Origin: Ascochyta rabiei
Taxonomy: Eukaryota > Ascomycota > Dothideomycetes > Pleosporales > Didymellaceae
Direction: 5' to 3'
Length of the DNA: 64,000 nt
Assembly (NCBI RefSeq): GCF_004011695.2
Contig: NC_082408.1
Location: forward strand, 729,501-793,500
Below, in pieces: positions 11,630 to 23,073 of this stretch. Below the pieces are notes generated by a model, which did no database searches, had not been told where the DNA came from, and was given only the letters and a program-made list of their open reading frames with translations. Each line of letters begins with the position of its first letter. Position 1 is the first letter of the stretch. Made by a program: the position numbers and the translations under genes.

Positions 11630-14600
11630 GTTATCGTTCTTGGTATGTTACAGCTAATGAGCTATCTTTACAATGGCATCCAGTGTTCTGGATTAGAGAT
11701 AGATGGACAGGGGGAGAGGTTACTCGAGCAACTCAAAAATATGTGTTCACGTTGCTACCCCGGGGACATGCACGACTTTAAACCCCAAACCTCCAACCCA
11801 CATGCAAGCCGGAGGATCCGCCCAGTGTGCGGAACTGGGATCTTTCTCCCGTCATCCGCCACGACGGCAAACGCATGTCTCGTGGAGCTGTGGATCAAGA
11901 TCGTCAGAAGCTCAGCTTTCTGCCAGCGAAGCTATGCCAGGGAAGAAGCTTCCAAGCTCGACCTATCACACACCCGTGCGAGTCACTCTGCTCGGAAGTG
12001 ACGCAGCGGCGGGAACATTGCACAAGCTCTAACCCCTAAACCGCAGCTCTCCGGACTATGATCGTCCTCACTGGGTTTTCGGGAACAGTCGGTGCATGCA
12101 GGGTTCGAGCGTGGTGTTACACCGGCACGAGATGACTAAGGCAAGGGCAGAGCCAGGTACGCAAAGCTGATTGGTGACGTGTTTCAGGCGATGATGGTGC
12201 GATCAGCAGCGCGTGGCTCAGGCAGGCAACGGAGACGAAAAAGCAACGAATCGAAGGGACAGAGGGTGCTCACGCGGCCGAATGTGGATGGAGATCTTGG
12301 GCTGTTGCGGAGAAGTGGACGGCGTCGTTCTGGAAGCTTTGCACGTTAGTGTTTGGTGCTTCCAGAACCTGAGCAACAGAGCATCGCAATCTCTCAACAT
12401 CGTAGGGTGCAGCGGAGAAACGCGTGTATTTCTCCCGTCCATACTGTGAGATATCAGGCTATCCTCGCATACTACTCGTTGGCACTGCAGGACCGTGATT
12501 CCTCTTGTTGTCCCGTGGATTTCTTCCTGGACCCTGCCAACCCCTGACCACACTTGCCAGGCTTCCAGAGCTTGCACGGCGGAAAACTGAATTGCGGGGA
12601 GCTAGCTATGCGTTGGTCTTCCAACCACGTCCACCGTCCACCGTCCACCGTCATCATCGAGCGCACGCTGATCCTCATCTTCCGTTCCAAGTCCACTGCA
12701 AGTTTTGCAGTCAGCAGTCCCAAACCCGCCCAATGACCCAGCAAAGCTGCTTACAAGGAACACCTGCCGGCCCATCATGATCCCTCATGCCGGTAAGACG
12801 CAGCCTTTGGCTTGGTTGCGCGCGACCATCGCCAGCAAGCGCACCATCGCCACCTCGTCGAGGCTGACTGATCATCGCGAGCGTGGTCTTGCGAGGACAC
12901 GCGGGATGCGCACCCCGCGATCGCTTCGAGCCCGGCTTCACAAGGGCATGCTTTGCAGCACGGGGCGACCGTTATTCCCGCAACACGAGCGAATCGTTGG
13001 TCTTGGAACGACGGGGGGCAAATCTTGTCAGGGCCAAATGGGCCTTGCGCTTCATAGTGGATGATGGAGGCGGGCGGTGGTGCATGTACCACGCATTGTG
13101 TGTTGCTGGGTGACTTGGGGGCACATGGTAGGTAGGACGAGCACGTCCATCTGAGTGGTTCACGTTGCCGAACTTGTTTGCCTTGCTGCAACCAGCTCAC
13201 TTTGTTGTTCTTGGTTGTCTCGGGTTATCACGCTGCAAAGTTGTGAAGCCCTCCAGCTCTCGGCGATGATGTCGGTGGTGCAACAGGGCCTCGGTACGCC
13301 GGCTGAGGCTTGCTGATGTCCGCGCTGACCGGTGTAATGTGAGTTTGGGTCGCGCCTGCAGACAGTCACTCAAGACTGCAAGCCGGGTTCGGGAGAGTAC
13401 ATCGTGAGAAATGTTCTTGCTAGTGCGCTGTGTAGCTTGGCGTTAACCGCGTGAAGTTGCCTAGTGGGAGAAGTCCGAGGTCACAAGCACACGGCCCATG
13501 TGCTGGATCGTCATTTTGGCTTGTTGTGGGGTAGACTTTGGGGGAGTCAGGCAGGACTGCGGGGCGCCGAATGCAGACTGATCGTCACGATCAGCTTGAG
13601 TTACGGATGCCGAGGCTGCAAGTAGGGCGGTGTAGGCGGATGGAAGCAGTCATGCGATTCTAGTACACCATATGACAGAAGCTGTGATGCACGCATCGTG
13701 CAGCTGAGGCACGATGGTACGGAACGCTTCCGCTGAGACGAATGCATGCCAGTTGAAGTAGACTTCAGCGTGCTCACCACCAGAGACGTGCTTCACATTG
13801 GCACGAGCTATGTATAAAGACGAGCGGTTGAGAGCATGTAGTGTCCAAAGTGAAATTCGAGAGGAGCATTCCTCTTCTTGTCCAGAGGAAATGACACCGT
13901 GCTTGTCTCCATTGCTTGCCTTGGACTTTGTGAGTGAGTAGAGATGCCCAGATAGAGAACTAAGAGAAGTAGTGGCAGGGTACTTGTGAATAGAAGAACG
14001 GGGCTAAAGACAGAAATCTTTGTCTGCTCAATTCCTGGCCTTCGCACGCACTACGCCTGACCGTCTCTTGCGGTTGGGACAGCGCTGATGCTGCTTGAGC
14101 AAAGGATACACCTTCGAGGTCATGGAATCTGCATCTGTTACCCGAGCTGCCCCTTGTAGGCCTTGCATGCGGTCATGGTTTTGCTTGCAAGTCTTGTGGG
14201 CCATATGTTTTGAGTGATACAGTCAGCGTCTCCACACAGATGTGAGAGGTCAAAACGCTCGACTTGACCGGCTAAGACGAAGCGTCCGACTGCAATGGTG
14301 TAAGTTCAAAGTGTACTGGTGACCGGTCCAGTCTCCCCAGATCGCTGCCCGGAGAGTCGGCCTGATGGTTTGGGCAAAGTTGCACTGCTTGGATGTGAGG
14401 AAAAGAAGGAAGAAATGAGCACAATGCTGAAGAGGCTCGCATGGTAGAGCCACTGAGAGGGCTACGCACTTCGCTGGCGGTGCTGATAGCTGCTTCTCAT
14501 TGGTACGCTTGCTGTATTCCACTGCATCGCAGTCCATGCTAGCAGGTTGCGTGAGACTCTCCCAACAAGCTCCCAAACGTGTGCATACAGCATGACCGGC

Positions 14601-15222
14601 CCGAGTCGAGTTCGACAGCAACAAGTGTAAGTTAAAGTCTTCGTCAGTGCATGGACTATCCGACATTTGCTAGAGCGATCCGCAGCTTGTTCGCTGGCTT
14701 CGACGTTAAGAGGATCTGTTTCAGCTGATGATGTACGAAGATTACCGCCGAGTGATGGCCAGGAAATATTTCAAGTCCCTGCCGGATTCGGTACTTCTGC
14801 TTATCAAACAGAACGGTTTCTAAACGCCTCCATGTAGTCTTTTGCACGTCGCGTAGGGATGTATCGCAATCTGTCCAACATATTTACCGTTTCCTTTGTG
14901 AGAGCGCATGCTGAGCCACCCATCTCGTTGGTTCGAAGATGGCAGTCGTGTTCCTGCCGTTTCTATCGATGGTGTAAAACAGGGAAAGCGCCGCTTAGTC
15001 ATGAAATCTGCGGGCGAAAACGCGGGCGGAAACCCAACTTGCCCCCCACAATACAGTACGATACACCGCTGTCAAGACAGCTTACTCAAGGTGAGGCCCA
15101 CTATACACGCTTTGATACGACCTACACTACGACCGCAATTCCGCAGCTTGAGATCGCGTCCATATGCCGCAGTGTGCTGACAGCAATGGCAGCGTCTCAA
15201 CGCGACCTCCGCGCCAACCGCA
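11630..15222. other. Long intergenic spacer (3.6 kb)
   Basis: Separates the divergent glucanase (-) and BED-TenA (+) genes. The short frames have no domains. The only repeat noted is three tandem copies of GTCCACC at 12629-12649. A hydrophobic 79-codon minus frame at 13808-14047 could not be supported as a gene. Confidence 0.45.
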
Positions 15223-16979
15223 ATGGGTCGACACGCGAATCCTGACATCCGTCGTGCCTTTGTAGAGTTTCAAGATGCAGATACGCCCTCGAAGTGTAAC
15301 AAAGTCAGGTGCCAGCACTGCGGCTTCGTGAGAGCAAAGAACACAACCAGACAGATTGAACATCTCCAGGAGTGCCAGGCTTATCTCAATTCACCTGACG
15401 CGCAGGCACATCTTCTTGCGACCCAGAGTAGTCAGTCTATGGCCGAGCCAAATACTTCACAAGGTCCGAGTGCCATATTGAATGGCCAGCAGCCAAATCC
15501 AAACCTACAGGTAAACCGCCGCGGCCCCAATACGAAGCGTGCTCGCGACGGCCAACCCATTGCGCCCCATCCTATGCAACAGCACCACCAAGCGCCCTCC
15601 CTGACCAACCACCTCCTCACTGTTTGCTCGGGTCCCTTTGCTCAGGCGATACAACAGCCGTTTCTATCCCATGCTGGCTGTGGGTCACTGGCAGCAGGAC
15701 CGCTGTCTCAATGGCTGGTGCAGGATGGGCACTATGCGAGAGGATACATACGTTTTGTGGGCCAGCTGCTGGCGAAGATTAGATTGCCGCAGACACAGAA
15801 CTCGCAGTTCCATCCCATGTACAGAACCATGGACCTGCTCATCTCGGCGCTGAACAATATGCGCCGTGAGATGCAGTTCTTCGAGATTACAGCGACCAAG
15901 TACGGCCTTGCGCTGAACAACGAGCCGCCTTCACCCATCACGCGCGCGCTACAAGACCTGTTCGTGAGCGCCAGTAGCTCCAGTGCCTCCCTGCTGGAGG
16001 GCATGGTTGTTCTATGGGGTACCGAGCACGTACGTTCACTTCTGCTACTCCATCGACGATCTGAGCTGACGGCGTAGTGCTATCGCTCTGCCTGGCAGTA
16101 TGCCGCGTCCTTCAGCACCTCGCTCTCGACTCCCAGCAACGAAAGCCATATCGTCGCCCTCCACCAAGCCTTGATCCCGAACTGGACATCGCCAGCCTTC
16201 AGCAAGTTTGTCGATGCTACACGTGCGCTTGTCGATGAGCTTGCCAACATCACCACCACTCGCGACGGCAAGGAAGAGATGCAACGCTGCGAGGAGATCT
16301 TCCGTCAGATATGCTGGTTGGAGCAGCGCTTCTGGCCAGAGGTCGATGGCATGGGCGAAGAGGGACACAGCGCGCAGCTCGGCCCCGCTCCTACGGGCCC
16401 GATGAACGCAGGTCTTGACAATAGAATGAACAACAACACGATCAACAACAATCATATGAACGGTCAGAACATGAACAACGGCCCCACAAGCAACAGCCGC
16501 ATGAACAGCAGCAGTATGCAGAACAGTGGCATGGGCAACAGCGGCATGACCGGACCTGTAGGCGCGCAGCTGAGCAGACCCAGCATGACCGCTGCCATGA
16601 TGGGTGCACAGAGCATGGGCGGGCAGAACATGGGCGGCCAAGGAATGAGTGGCTCTGTGATGAGCGGAGACGACGACACGCCCGGCAACGATGACGGTAG
16701 GAATAACTCCATGTTTTCCAACAACGGGCATGAAAGCCAAGGCCCGTGATCTGATACTCGACAGAGTCCACATCGGAGAACGAGGCCACCCCTCAGACGT
16801 CGAGCGCGCAACCAATCAACGCCCTGGCGAACCTGCCAGAGATGCCTCGAGGCACATCCTTCTGCCGGTTTGGGAACCAGCCATGCAACCACGTCCATTG
16901 CGCAGAACTCGAACGTCTTCACCAAGCGCAGCTGAGCGTGCGGCACAACGGCATGCATCACCAGCAGCCCGCGTCCTGA
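15223..16979 (+). CDS. BED-type zinc finger fused to a TenA/THI-4-like domain
   Basis: 546-aa protein. Exons 15223-16029, 16078-16696 and 16765-16979; introns of 48 and 68 bp. If the second intron is not removed the frame stops at 16749; splicing GTAGGA...CGACAG restores a 71-codon ending. Residues about 24-55 hold a BED-like finger (CQHC, then HLQEC). Residues about 140-345 resemble the TenA/heme-oxygenase-like helical fold: GPLSQWLVQDGHYARGY fits the QD-x-x-Y motif, HCYRSAWQYA and PNWTSPAFSKFV fit its C-terminal helices. A tail rich in Asn, Met, Gly and Ser follows, then a Cys/His cluster (FCRFGNQPCNHVHC) in exon 3. TenA proteins salvage thiamine pyrimidine; here the zinc finger and tail suggest a regulatory protein. 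Activity is not established. Confidence 0.75.
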
Positions 16980-17837
16980 ACGATCGTCTGTCCTCCATGC
17001 TCAGTCGTGTCTGAGTGATGGCATCGCAGGCACCAACATATCTGCGCAGTACACTCCACGCTATCGACAGTCTATGAGAAAGATATGCTGCCGGGACGTC
17101 GCAGCGAGAGCCGAGCGCCAGCTACTCAAGGTCCTCAGTGGTTAGGAATACATAGTGCAGGTAGGGACTGTGCCGTCTTGATGTCTGAAGGAATGAATGA
17201 CTCAAGTGCGCAATCCCATCTCTCTAGGTGTCCACGGCAGATTAGCAGAAGCGTTGACATATTCCAAACCACCAAACGACTACAACACACCCTACCCATA
17301 TTAGACAATTATTCTCAATCTACCAGAGACTTCCATTCCAGCCTCCATTATCGAAGTGGAGAGTTCATATCTATGTATCAAACCATTCCATCACCAACTA
17401 CGCACCATACAAATCCCACACCCTACCCGATCCAGCCCCAGGTGAACGTCTCACGCCCTGCGAATAACTTCAGAAACTGGAATTCACGTAGCGGATATAC
17501 CATTGCGCATTCCGTGCCCTACAGGTCTTGTGGTGGGCGTGCATCTGTCTGCGTGTTAGCAGGGCAGGGCACACACTGCCTTGCCAGATAGCTTCGGCGG
17601 GTAGTGCGTGGCCTGCCAAAATAGGGCGGGTAGGCGCTCCCCTTACCAAATTCACCCCCACCAAAACCACCAGCAGACTCACCTTGACCCCCCGCAACAC
17701 CTTTTCGGTGAAAGCGCATCTCGCACCCTCTAGAACTGTATTAGTGTGCGCGTCCTACGATACTGCGCTCATCTTTCAGTAACCGCAAAGAGCAAGACGT
17801 TGTCGTGCGTAGTCATACAGCACCTGTAGAACCTGGT
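16980..17837. other. Intergenic, promoter of the HET gene
   Basis: No coding frame with recognisable features; holds the upstream region of the HET-domain gene. Confidence 0.5.
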
Positions 17838-19628
17838 ATGGCAGACAAAGACCAGGCGCCGCACAGTGCTACCTGCTACTCGCGCCTCGATCCAAAGCTG
17901 GCACAGTTCCGCACCATTGTCCTCTTACCTGGCGTCTGGTCAGACATCATCCAATGCCAGCTCAGGGTGCATCCTCTGGACAAGGCTCCCTACTATGAAA
18001 CGATATCTTACGCGTGGGGAGACCCCGAAGACACACGGCAGATCATCGTGGATGGTGTACATCTTGCAATTCCCAGCAGCCTCGAACTGTGCCTCAGACA
18101 TCTGCGCAGCCCTGAAAGCGCTCTGACAGACCTGTGGGCGGATGCCATATGCATCGATCAAACGAACCTAGAGGAGAGATGCATCCAAGTCAGCAACATG
18201 GGCGCTATCTACTGGAGATGTTCTGCCATGTATATCTGGCTTGGTATGCCTCATAGATCGACTGATGCACGCTCTCCGTTCGAAATGGTAACGCATTGGG
18301 CTGAAGGCAAACACTTCTACCAGTTACCAGGCTTTTCAAAGTCCAAAGAAAGCGGAGAGTGGGGTTTCCAGGAAAATCCAGAGTACCAGCAAATGTTCGA
18401 GCTGTTTACAGACTTCACTTCAAAGCCCTGGTGGACGAGACTGTGGTGTATCCAAGAAATCGCGTTAAGTCCTGCTGCTACTGTGGTCTTGGGCAAATGG
18501 CGATTACCGTGGGCTACAATAGTGAGCGCGCTCCAAACTCACTACCATCACGCATCGACTTGTTGTGCCGACGCCTCTGCTGTAATGCCAGCAAAGTATA
18601 CCTACTTCTCCGATCATCTCCTCTTCCTTTCGCAGCAGTCTGACCTTACAGAACTGGACAGCGTTTTCCGTGCCTTCAGGCACAAGCTTTGTAAGGACCC
18701 AAGAGATAAAATCTACGGACTACTGGGTTTGCTTTGGAAGAACCGCGACATTAACCTCAGGCCCGACTATAATTTGCCGGTCGGCAAAGTCTACCTGCAG
18801 GCCACGGAAGCCATCATCTCGCAGTCGGCAGGAGATTTACAGTTTCTGACGGGACTTGGCCTCAATTCAGACTGCCATCACCTACCTTCATGGATTCGGA
18901 ACTTTGCAGCACCTCTGACTACAGTCGAAGCAAGCTACGAGCGCTCCCGCTACCGACGATACAGTTGTTACCAGGCCAGCGCTGGAGCAAAGAGCGACAT
19001 CAGCATAGTCGATGGCAACGACCTAAGCCTGAGAGGTGTCTTCGTCGACCGAATCCAACGCATAGGAAACTCAATCCAGAATAGGGATTGGACGCATGTA
19101 TGGGAAGCCCTTCAGAACTGGGCTGATGTCGCTGAGCTCCCGGCTCTTGGGCAGGGGCATGTCTACGGGGTGTTGCAACAGCATTTTTGGCGAACCATCA
19201 TGGCCGACGTCTCTCTTACAGACCTTGCCAGCGGTAGCTGGAACAGAATTCCAACGCCGACAGTTATTCCGATCGAGGATTGGTTCCTTGACACCGTCGA
19301 TAATCTCCGTCAAGGACTAGAACCGCCAGTCACATCTTCAGTACACGCGCTGTACCCAGCAACCTATGGCCGGGCTTTGTTCCGCACAGAGTCAGGCCAC
19401 TTTGGACTCTGCTTCCCGGACGCTCGTCCAGGCGATGAAGTTTGGGTGCTCGCTGGAGGCAGAGTTCCGTTTGTGCTTCGCGGTCTCAACAACACTACTG
19501 GCTCTACCACAGAAGCTGGTACGGGCCCAGAATCATTCAGGCTGGTTGGTGAATGCTATTTGCACGGTTTCATGGATGGCGAGGCCTTGCGTGCAGACGA
19601 TATATTGATCCCTATACACTTGAAATAA
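17838..19628 (+). CDS. HET-domain (heterokaryon incompatibility) protein
   Basis: Intronless 596-aa protein; the ATG at 17838 is the first in a frame that opens slightly upstream with GTG. The HET domain spans about residues 50-200: YYETISYAWGD is the classic Y-x-x-LSY-x-WG block, and LWADAICIDQ followed by ERCIQVSNMGAIY and IWLG is the second and third block. The region near FTSKPWWTRLWCIQEIAL matches the HET-associated RxWCxQE block, and DPRDKIYGLLGL the later conserved motif. The remaining 300 residues are the variable C-terminus. HET proteins trigger a cell-death response on fusion with unlike strains, but large families exist and most members, including this one, have no proven incompatibility role. 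Confidence 0.92.
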   Translation: MADKDQAPHSATCYSRLDPKLAQFRTIVLLPGVWSDIIQCQLRVHPLDKAPYYETISYAWGDPEDTRQIIVDGVHLAIPSSLELCLRHLRSPESALTDLWADAICIDQTNLEERCIQVSNMGAIYWRCSAMYIWLGMPHRSTDARSPFEMVTHWAEGKHFYQLPGFSKSKESGEWGFQENPEYQQMFELFTDFTSKPWWTRLWCIQEIALSPAATVVLGKWRLPWATIVSALQTHYHHASTCCADASAVMPAKYTYFSDHLLFLSQQSDLTELDSVFRAFRHKLCKDPRDKIYGLLGLLWKNRDINLRPDYNLPVGKVYLQATEAIISQSAGDLQFLTGLGLNSDCHHLPSWIRNFAAPLTTVEASYERSRYRRYSCYQASAGAKSDISIVDGNDLSLRGVFVDRIQRIGNSIQNRDWTHVWEALQNWADVAELPALGQGHVYGVLQQHFWRTIMADVSLTDLASGSWNRIPTPTVIPIEDWFLDTVDNLRQGLEPPVTSSVHALYPATYGRALFRTESGHFGLCFPDARPGDEVWVLAGGRVPFVLRGLNNTTGSTTEAGTGPESFRLVGECYLHGFMDGEALRADDILIPIHLK

Positions 19629-20143
19629 TGTGCTCATCAATGGAACAGATTCGACTAAAGAAACTGTTTAGGATATTGCTTCAACTATGCATGTCTGGGC
19701 TCAACATAAAGAATTGTTGAACGATTTATCTCGAATCCAGATCAGTTGATCCGCTCGGTTCTACAGCAGCTCTTAAGCTCATGATCTGCTGTCGTCAAGC
19801 GATACATTCCTCGGCATCTCTCAACAGTTACAGATTGCTATTCAACTTCCATTTCCGTCACCATGCATCAGCACCCAAGACTACCAAGCCGTCGCTACTG
19901 CACGCTAAGCTAGCTTGTTCACATGGCGAAGAACGTGGAAAAAGTGCAAAAGTAGTTCGAGAAGCGGCCCTTCTGTGGCGGTACTCAAAGCGGGGTTTCA
20001 CCGGAGGAGCCCTGAGATCATGTTTCTCGCCTTACACAAACTAGTGCACGACTTCTTCTGTGGTGTTTGCAGCGTGGTTCACGCGAGTCGTTTTTCAGGG
20101 TCTATTGCAACACAACGAGTCGTACGAAGAACCTACAAACGTT
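19629..20143. other. Intergenic spacer
   Basis: Between the HET gene and the methyltransferase, same strand. No gene recognised. An upstream 5' exon of the methyltransferase cannot be excluded. Confidence 0.45.
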
Positions 20144-21288
20144 ATGGTTCAAGATGCGGACGGGAAGCATGGTGGGGCGAATGGAGGGGCTGCGAGCGCG
20201 AGCAAGAACGAAGAGCAAACGGAGAGTACGCAGAACACGCAGTATGATCAGATTGGATCCAGGTATCTGGACATTAAGTTGTTACCGGCTGCCGAGCCTG
20301 AGGTGCCGAGTATACTTGCTGCGTTAGGAGAGGGTGGCGTGAGGGGGTTCAAATGTCTTGGTATGCTTCATCTCAGTTGTCTCTATTCGAAATAATGTAT
20401 GTCGAGAAGTGTTAAGGGACGTTACTTTACTCGGTTGCTCGGATCAATTCGGCCATATGTGTTCAATACTTTTCAAACACCATCAACAGACAGCAGTAAA
20501 TATCTCTGTGCTCACAAAAGCACGACATCCACCCACCACCACAGCTCTTCCAGTTTCCTCAAACATATCCCGTTCAGCCATCTCAACCACCTCAACTCCT
20601 CACTAACCTATCAGACCTAGCATGCGGCACAGGAAAATACACGCACCTCCTCGCCACCCTCGGCGCAACCAGCGTAACAGGCCACGACATCTCCCCAACC
20701 ATGATAGCCAGCGCCCTCACCACCTACCCACCCACCCAGTACCCAACCCTCCACTTCAGCGTCCAAGACTGCAGCATCCCCTCCTCCCTCCCCCCGCCCA
20801 CCCACACATACGACCTCGTCTTCTCCGCCTGGCTCCTCAACTACGCCGGCTCCGAGTCCGAACTGACCAACATGTTCCGCGTAGCCGAACGCCAGATGGT
20901 CCAGGGCGCGAGATTCGTCGCACTGACGACCAATGCGCATGATCCGCTCATGGCGACGCCGAAACGTGCGTTCTACGGCCTTGACGTCCTGGTTCTGGAC
21001 CCGGCGTACGTAGCACCTGACACGCGCGAGGTGGTGGGGATTCAGGCAAGGGTGCAGGTTGGCGGAGGGACGGAGCGGGGCGGGTTCGAGTTTGATGTTT
21101 TTCAGTTTAGGAAGGAGGTTTATGAGAGGTGTGCGGGGAGGGCTGGATTGGAGGTAGCGTGGAGGGAAGCGGTGGTGCCGGATGATGAGAGGAAGGGGGT
21201 GGGGTATTGGGATGAGTGGGTTACGAGGCCCACGTTTGCTATGTTGGAGGCGAGGAGGGTGGGGGAGGGAGAGGCAGGTGATGGGTAG
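20144..21288 (+). CDS. SAM-dependent class I methyltransferase
   Basis: 296-aa protein from exons 20144-20360 and 20615-21288. Splicing G|GTATGC to CTATCAG|AC creates the SAM-binding motif I, LDLACGTGKYT, across the junction, which strongly supports the join. Motif II region GHDISPTMI, the post-II segment FSVQDCSIP and motif IV-like YDLVFSAWLLNYA follow, the order seen in small-molecule methyltransferases. Before motif I, YDQIGSRYLDIK is a typical lid-helix lead-in. Substrate unknown. The single intron is 254 bp, far longer than the others in the window. The gene is convergent with the Jen1-type permease, 199 bp between stops. Confidence 0.82.
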
Positions 21289-21487
21289 ATGTCAGTGAGC
21301 AGAGGCTGAGGAGTGTGTTGCAGATCGAGGGATGTTTCAAATTGAGGAATCATCGTGATTGAGAAAAATCGTCATTGAATTCATAAATCGAGCGTTAAGC
21401 TTTTGGTAACGTGGTTCTACTCCAAGCCCTGTTGGGTATTTCATCTCGTGTGTTCATTCCTGCTTGCAATCCGACTCGGATTTGCAC

Positions 21488-23073
21488 TTAAGCCTTGGTC
21501 TCCTTGTTGTCAACAATCTCGACAGCGTTCTTCTCGTCAATGCTGCCAGTCTCAATGTCCTTGGTGGGCGCAAGGTTGGCACCAATGGGGCCTGCCTGCT
21601 CAAACTTGCGACCCTTCTTCTCAGGACCAAGGGCGGTGGTGGTGGCGATGCCGAGTGCGATGATGGCGGTCGCAACACCCATGACGGGTCCGTAGGCGGG
21701 CGAGCGCTTGCCGCCGTGAGTGGTAATCATGAGCGACTCGGCAGCAGCGTTGACAATCTGCGCAGAAGGTGAGGAGATCATGTTTCCGAGCTGGTATGTC
21801 AGACCGACAAAGGAGGAACGGAAGGCAGGGGGCGACAGCTCGTTGAGGTGGATGGGAATGACACCCCAGGCACCCTGGACGAAGAACTGGATCATGAAGC
21901 CAGAAGCAGACAGGCCGCGCTCGGTGGTGGGCAGGATCCAAGCCGGGATGAGCAGAGCAGACATGAGAGCGGCGCAGACAATGGTGCGGCGACGACCGAA
22001 CCACTGCGAAGTGTAACCGAGGATAGTACCACCGACACAGGCACCAGTCTTCATGAGAATGGAAGCACGGGTAGAGCCAGCGGAGCTGAGGTGCTTCTGC
22101 TGCTTCATGAAAGTGGTGTACGAGTCCTGGCTGGTGTGGGAGTAGAAGTTGAACCAGGTCATCAGGAAGATGCAGTAGACGACCATGCGCCACTCAGCCT
22201 TGAGCATGACCTTGGTCTCGGCCCAGAAGGCACCAGGGGCTACGTTCTTCTTGCCTTCCTTCTTTGCGGCGATGAACTGCTGGGATTCGGGGAAGCAGAT
22301 GCGAACGAGACCGACGAGGATGGAGAATCCAGCGCCGATCCAGAAGACAATCTTCCAGGTATTGGTCTCTCCGCCGACACCAAGGTTGGCGCAAGCTGCG
22401 AGAACGTAACCGAATGAGTAACCTTGCTGCAGGATACCGGACATGAGACCACGAGCGTTGACACTGGAGATGTTAGCTTGACGTTGAGCTGGAGAAGTCG
22501 GGTAACTCACGGGCAGTTCTCAAGGGCCATGGCAATAGCGTTACCGTAGACACCACCCATGAACAGACCGAACAGGGCTCGCACGGCGAGGAATTGGTTG
22601 AATGTACCACAGTAGATGGTGGCAATCTGGAGAAGACCGAGAATGATCATGTTGAGGACCATGGGCCACTTGCGACCGAACTTGTCACCAGCCAGACCGA
22701 AGAAGGCAGCACCGACAGATCGAAGCAGCAGTGTCAAAGTGATAGCGGTCGTGATGGATGTGTTGCTCCTGTGGTAGTAGGCGGCCAGTTTAGTGGTCTG
22801 GATGGAGAGGGCGTGGAAGTCGAAAGCATCGGCTGTCCAGGCAAAGAAACCAACCAGGAAGTAGGCCCAGTCCTTCAGACCCAGCTGAGCGAGCAGGCTG
22901 AAGGGATTTTTGAGAGGCTCAGGCTTCTGCCACTCGCAGGTCTCCTCGCCATACTCGTTCCTGACGACGACACGCTGGTCCCACTTGAAGAGGTCACTCC
23001 AAGCTTGCTTCGCAGTTGCGAAAGTGCCCTTTGCCAGGGGATCGGCAGGTCTGTTGCCAGAGACGGATGCCAT
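21488..23073 (-). CDS. JEN1: Jen1-type monocarboxylate/proton symporter (MFS)
   Basis: 512-aa, 12-helix MFS transporter from exons 23073-22511 and 22463-21488; the 47-bp intron starts GTGAGT. The start is the ATG of MASVSGN; the frame is open upstream but without a better ATG. Residues 293-305 read NFYSHTSQDSYTT, an exact fit to the signature N-x-x-S/T-H-x-S/T-Q-D-x-x-x-T that defines the Jen1 lactate/pyruvate permease family. MFS loop motifs are present (GDKFGRKW between helices 2 and 3; SQWFGRRRT in the second half). The C-terminal tail is Glu/Lys-rich, a region used for endocytic control in yeast Jen1. Likely imports lactate, pyruvate or dicarboxylates at the plasma membrane; Jen1 genes are typically glucose-repressed, not shown here. 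Confidence 0.93.

Noticed and set aside
16464..16961. 165-codon minus-strand Cys/Leu-rich frame
   Set aside because: Antisense of the Asn/Met/Gly-rich tail of the BED-TenA gene.
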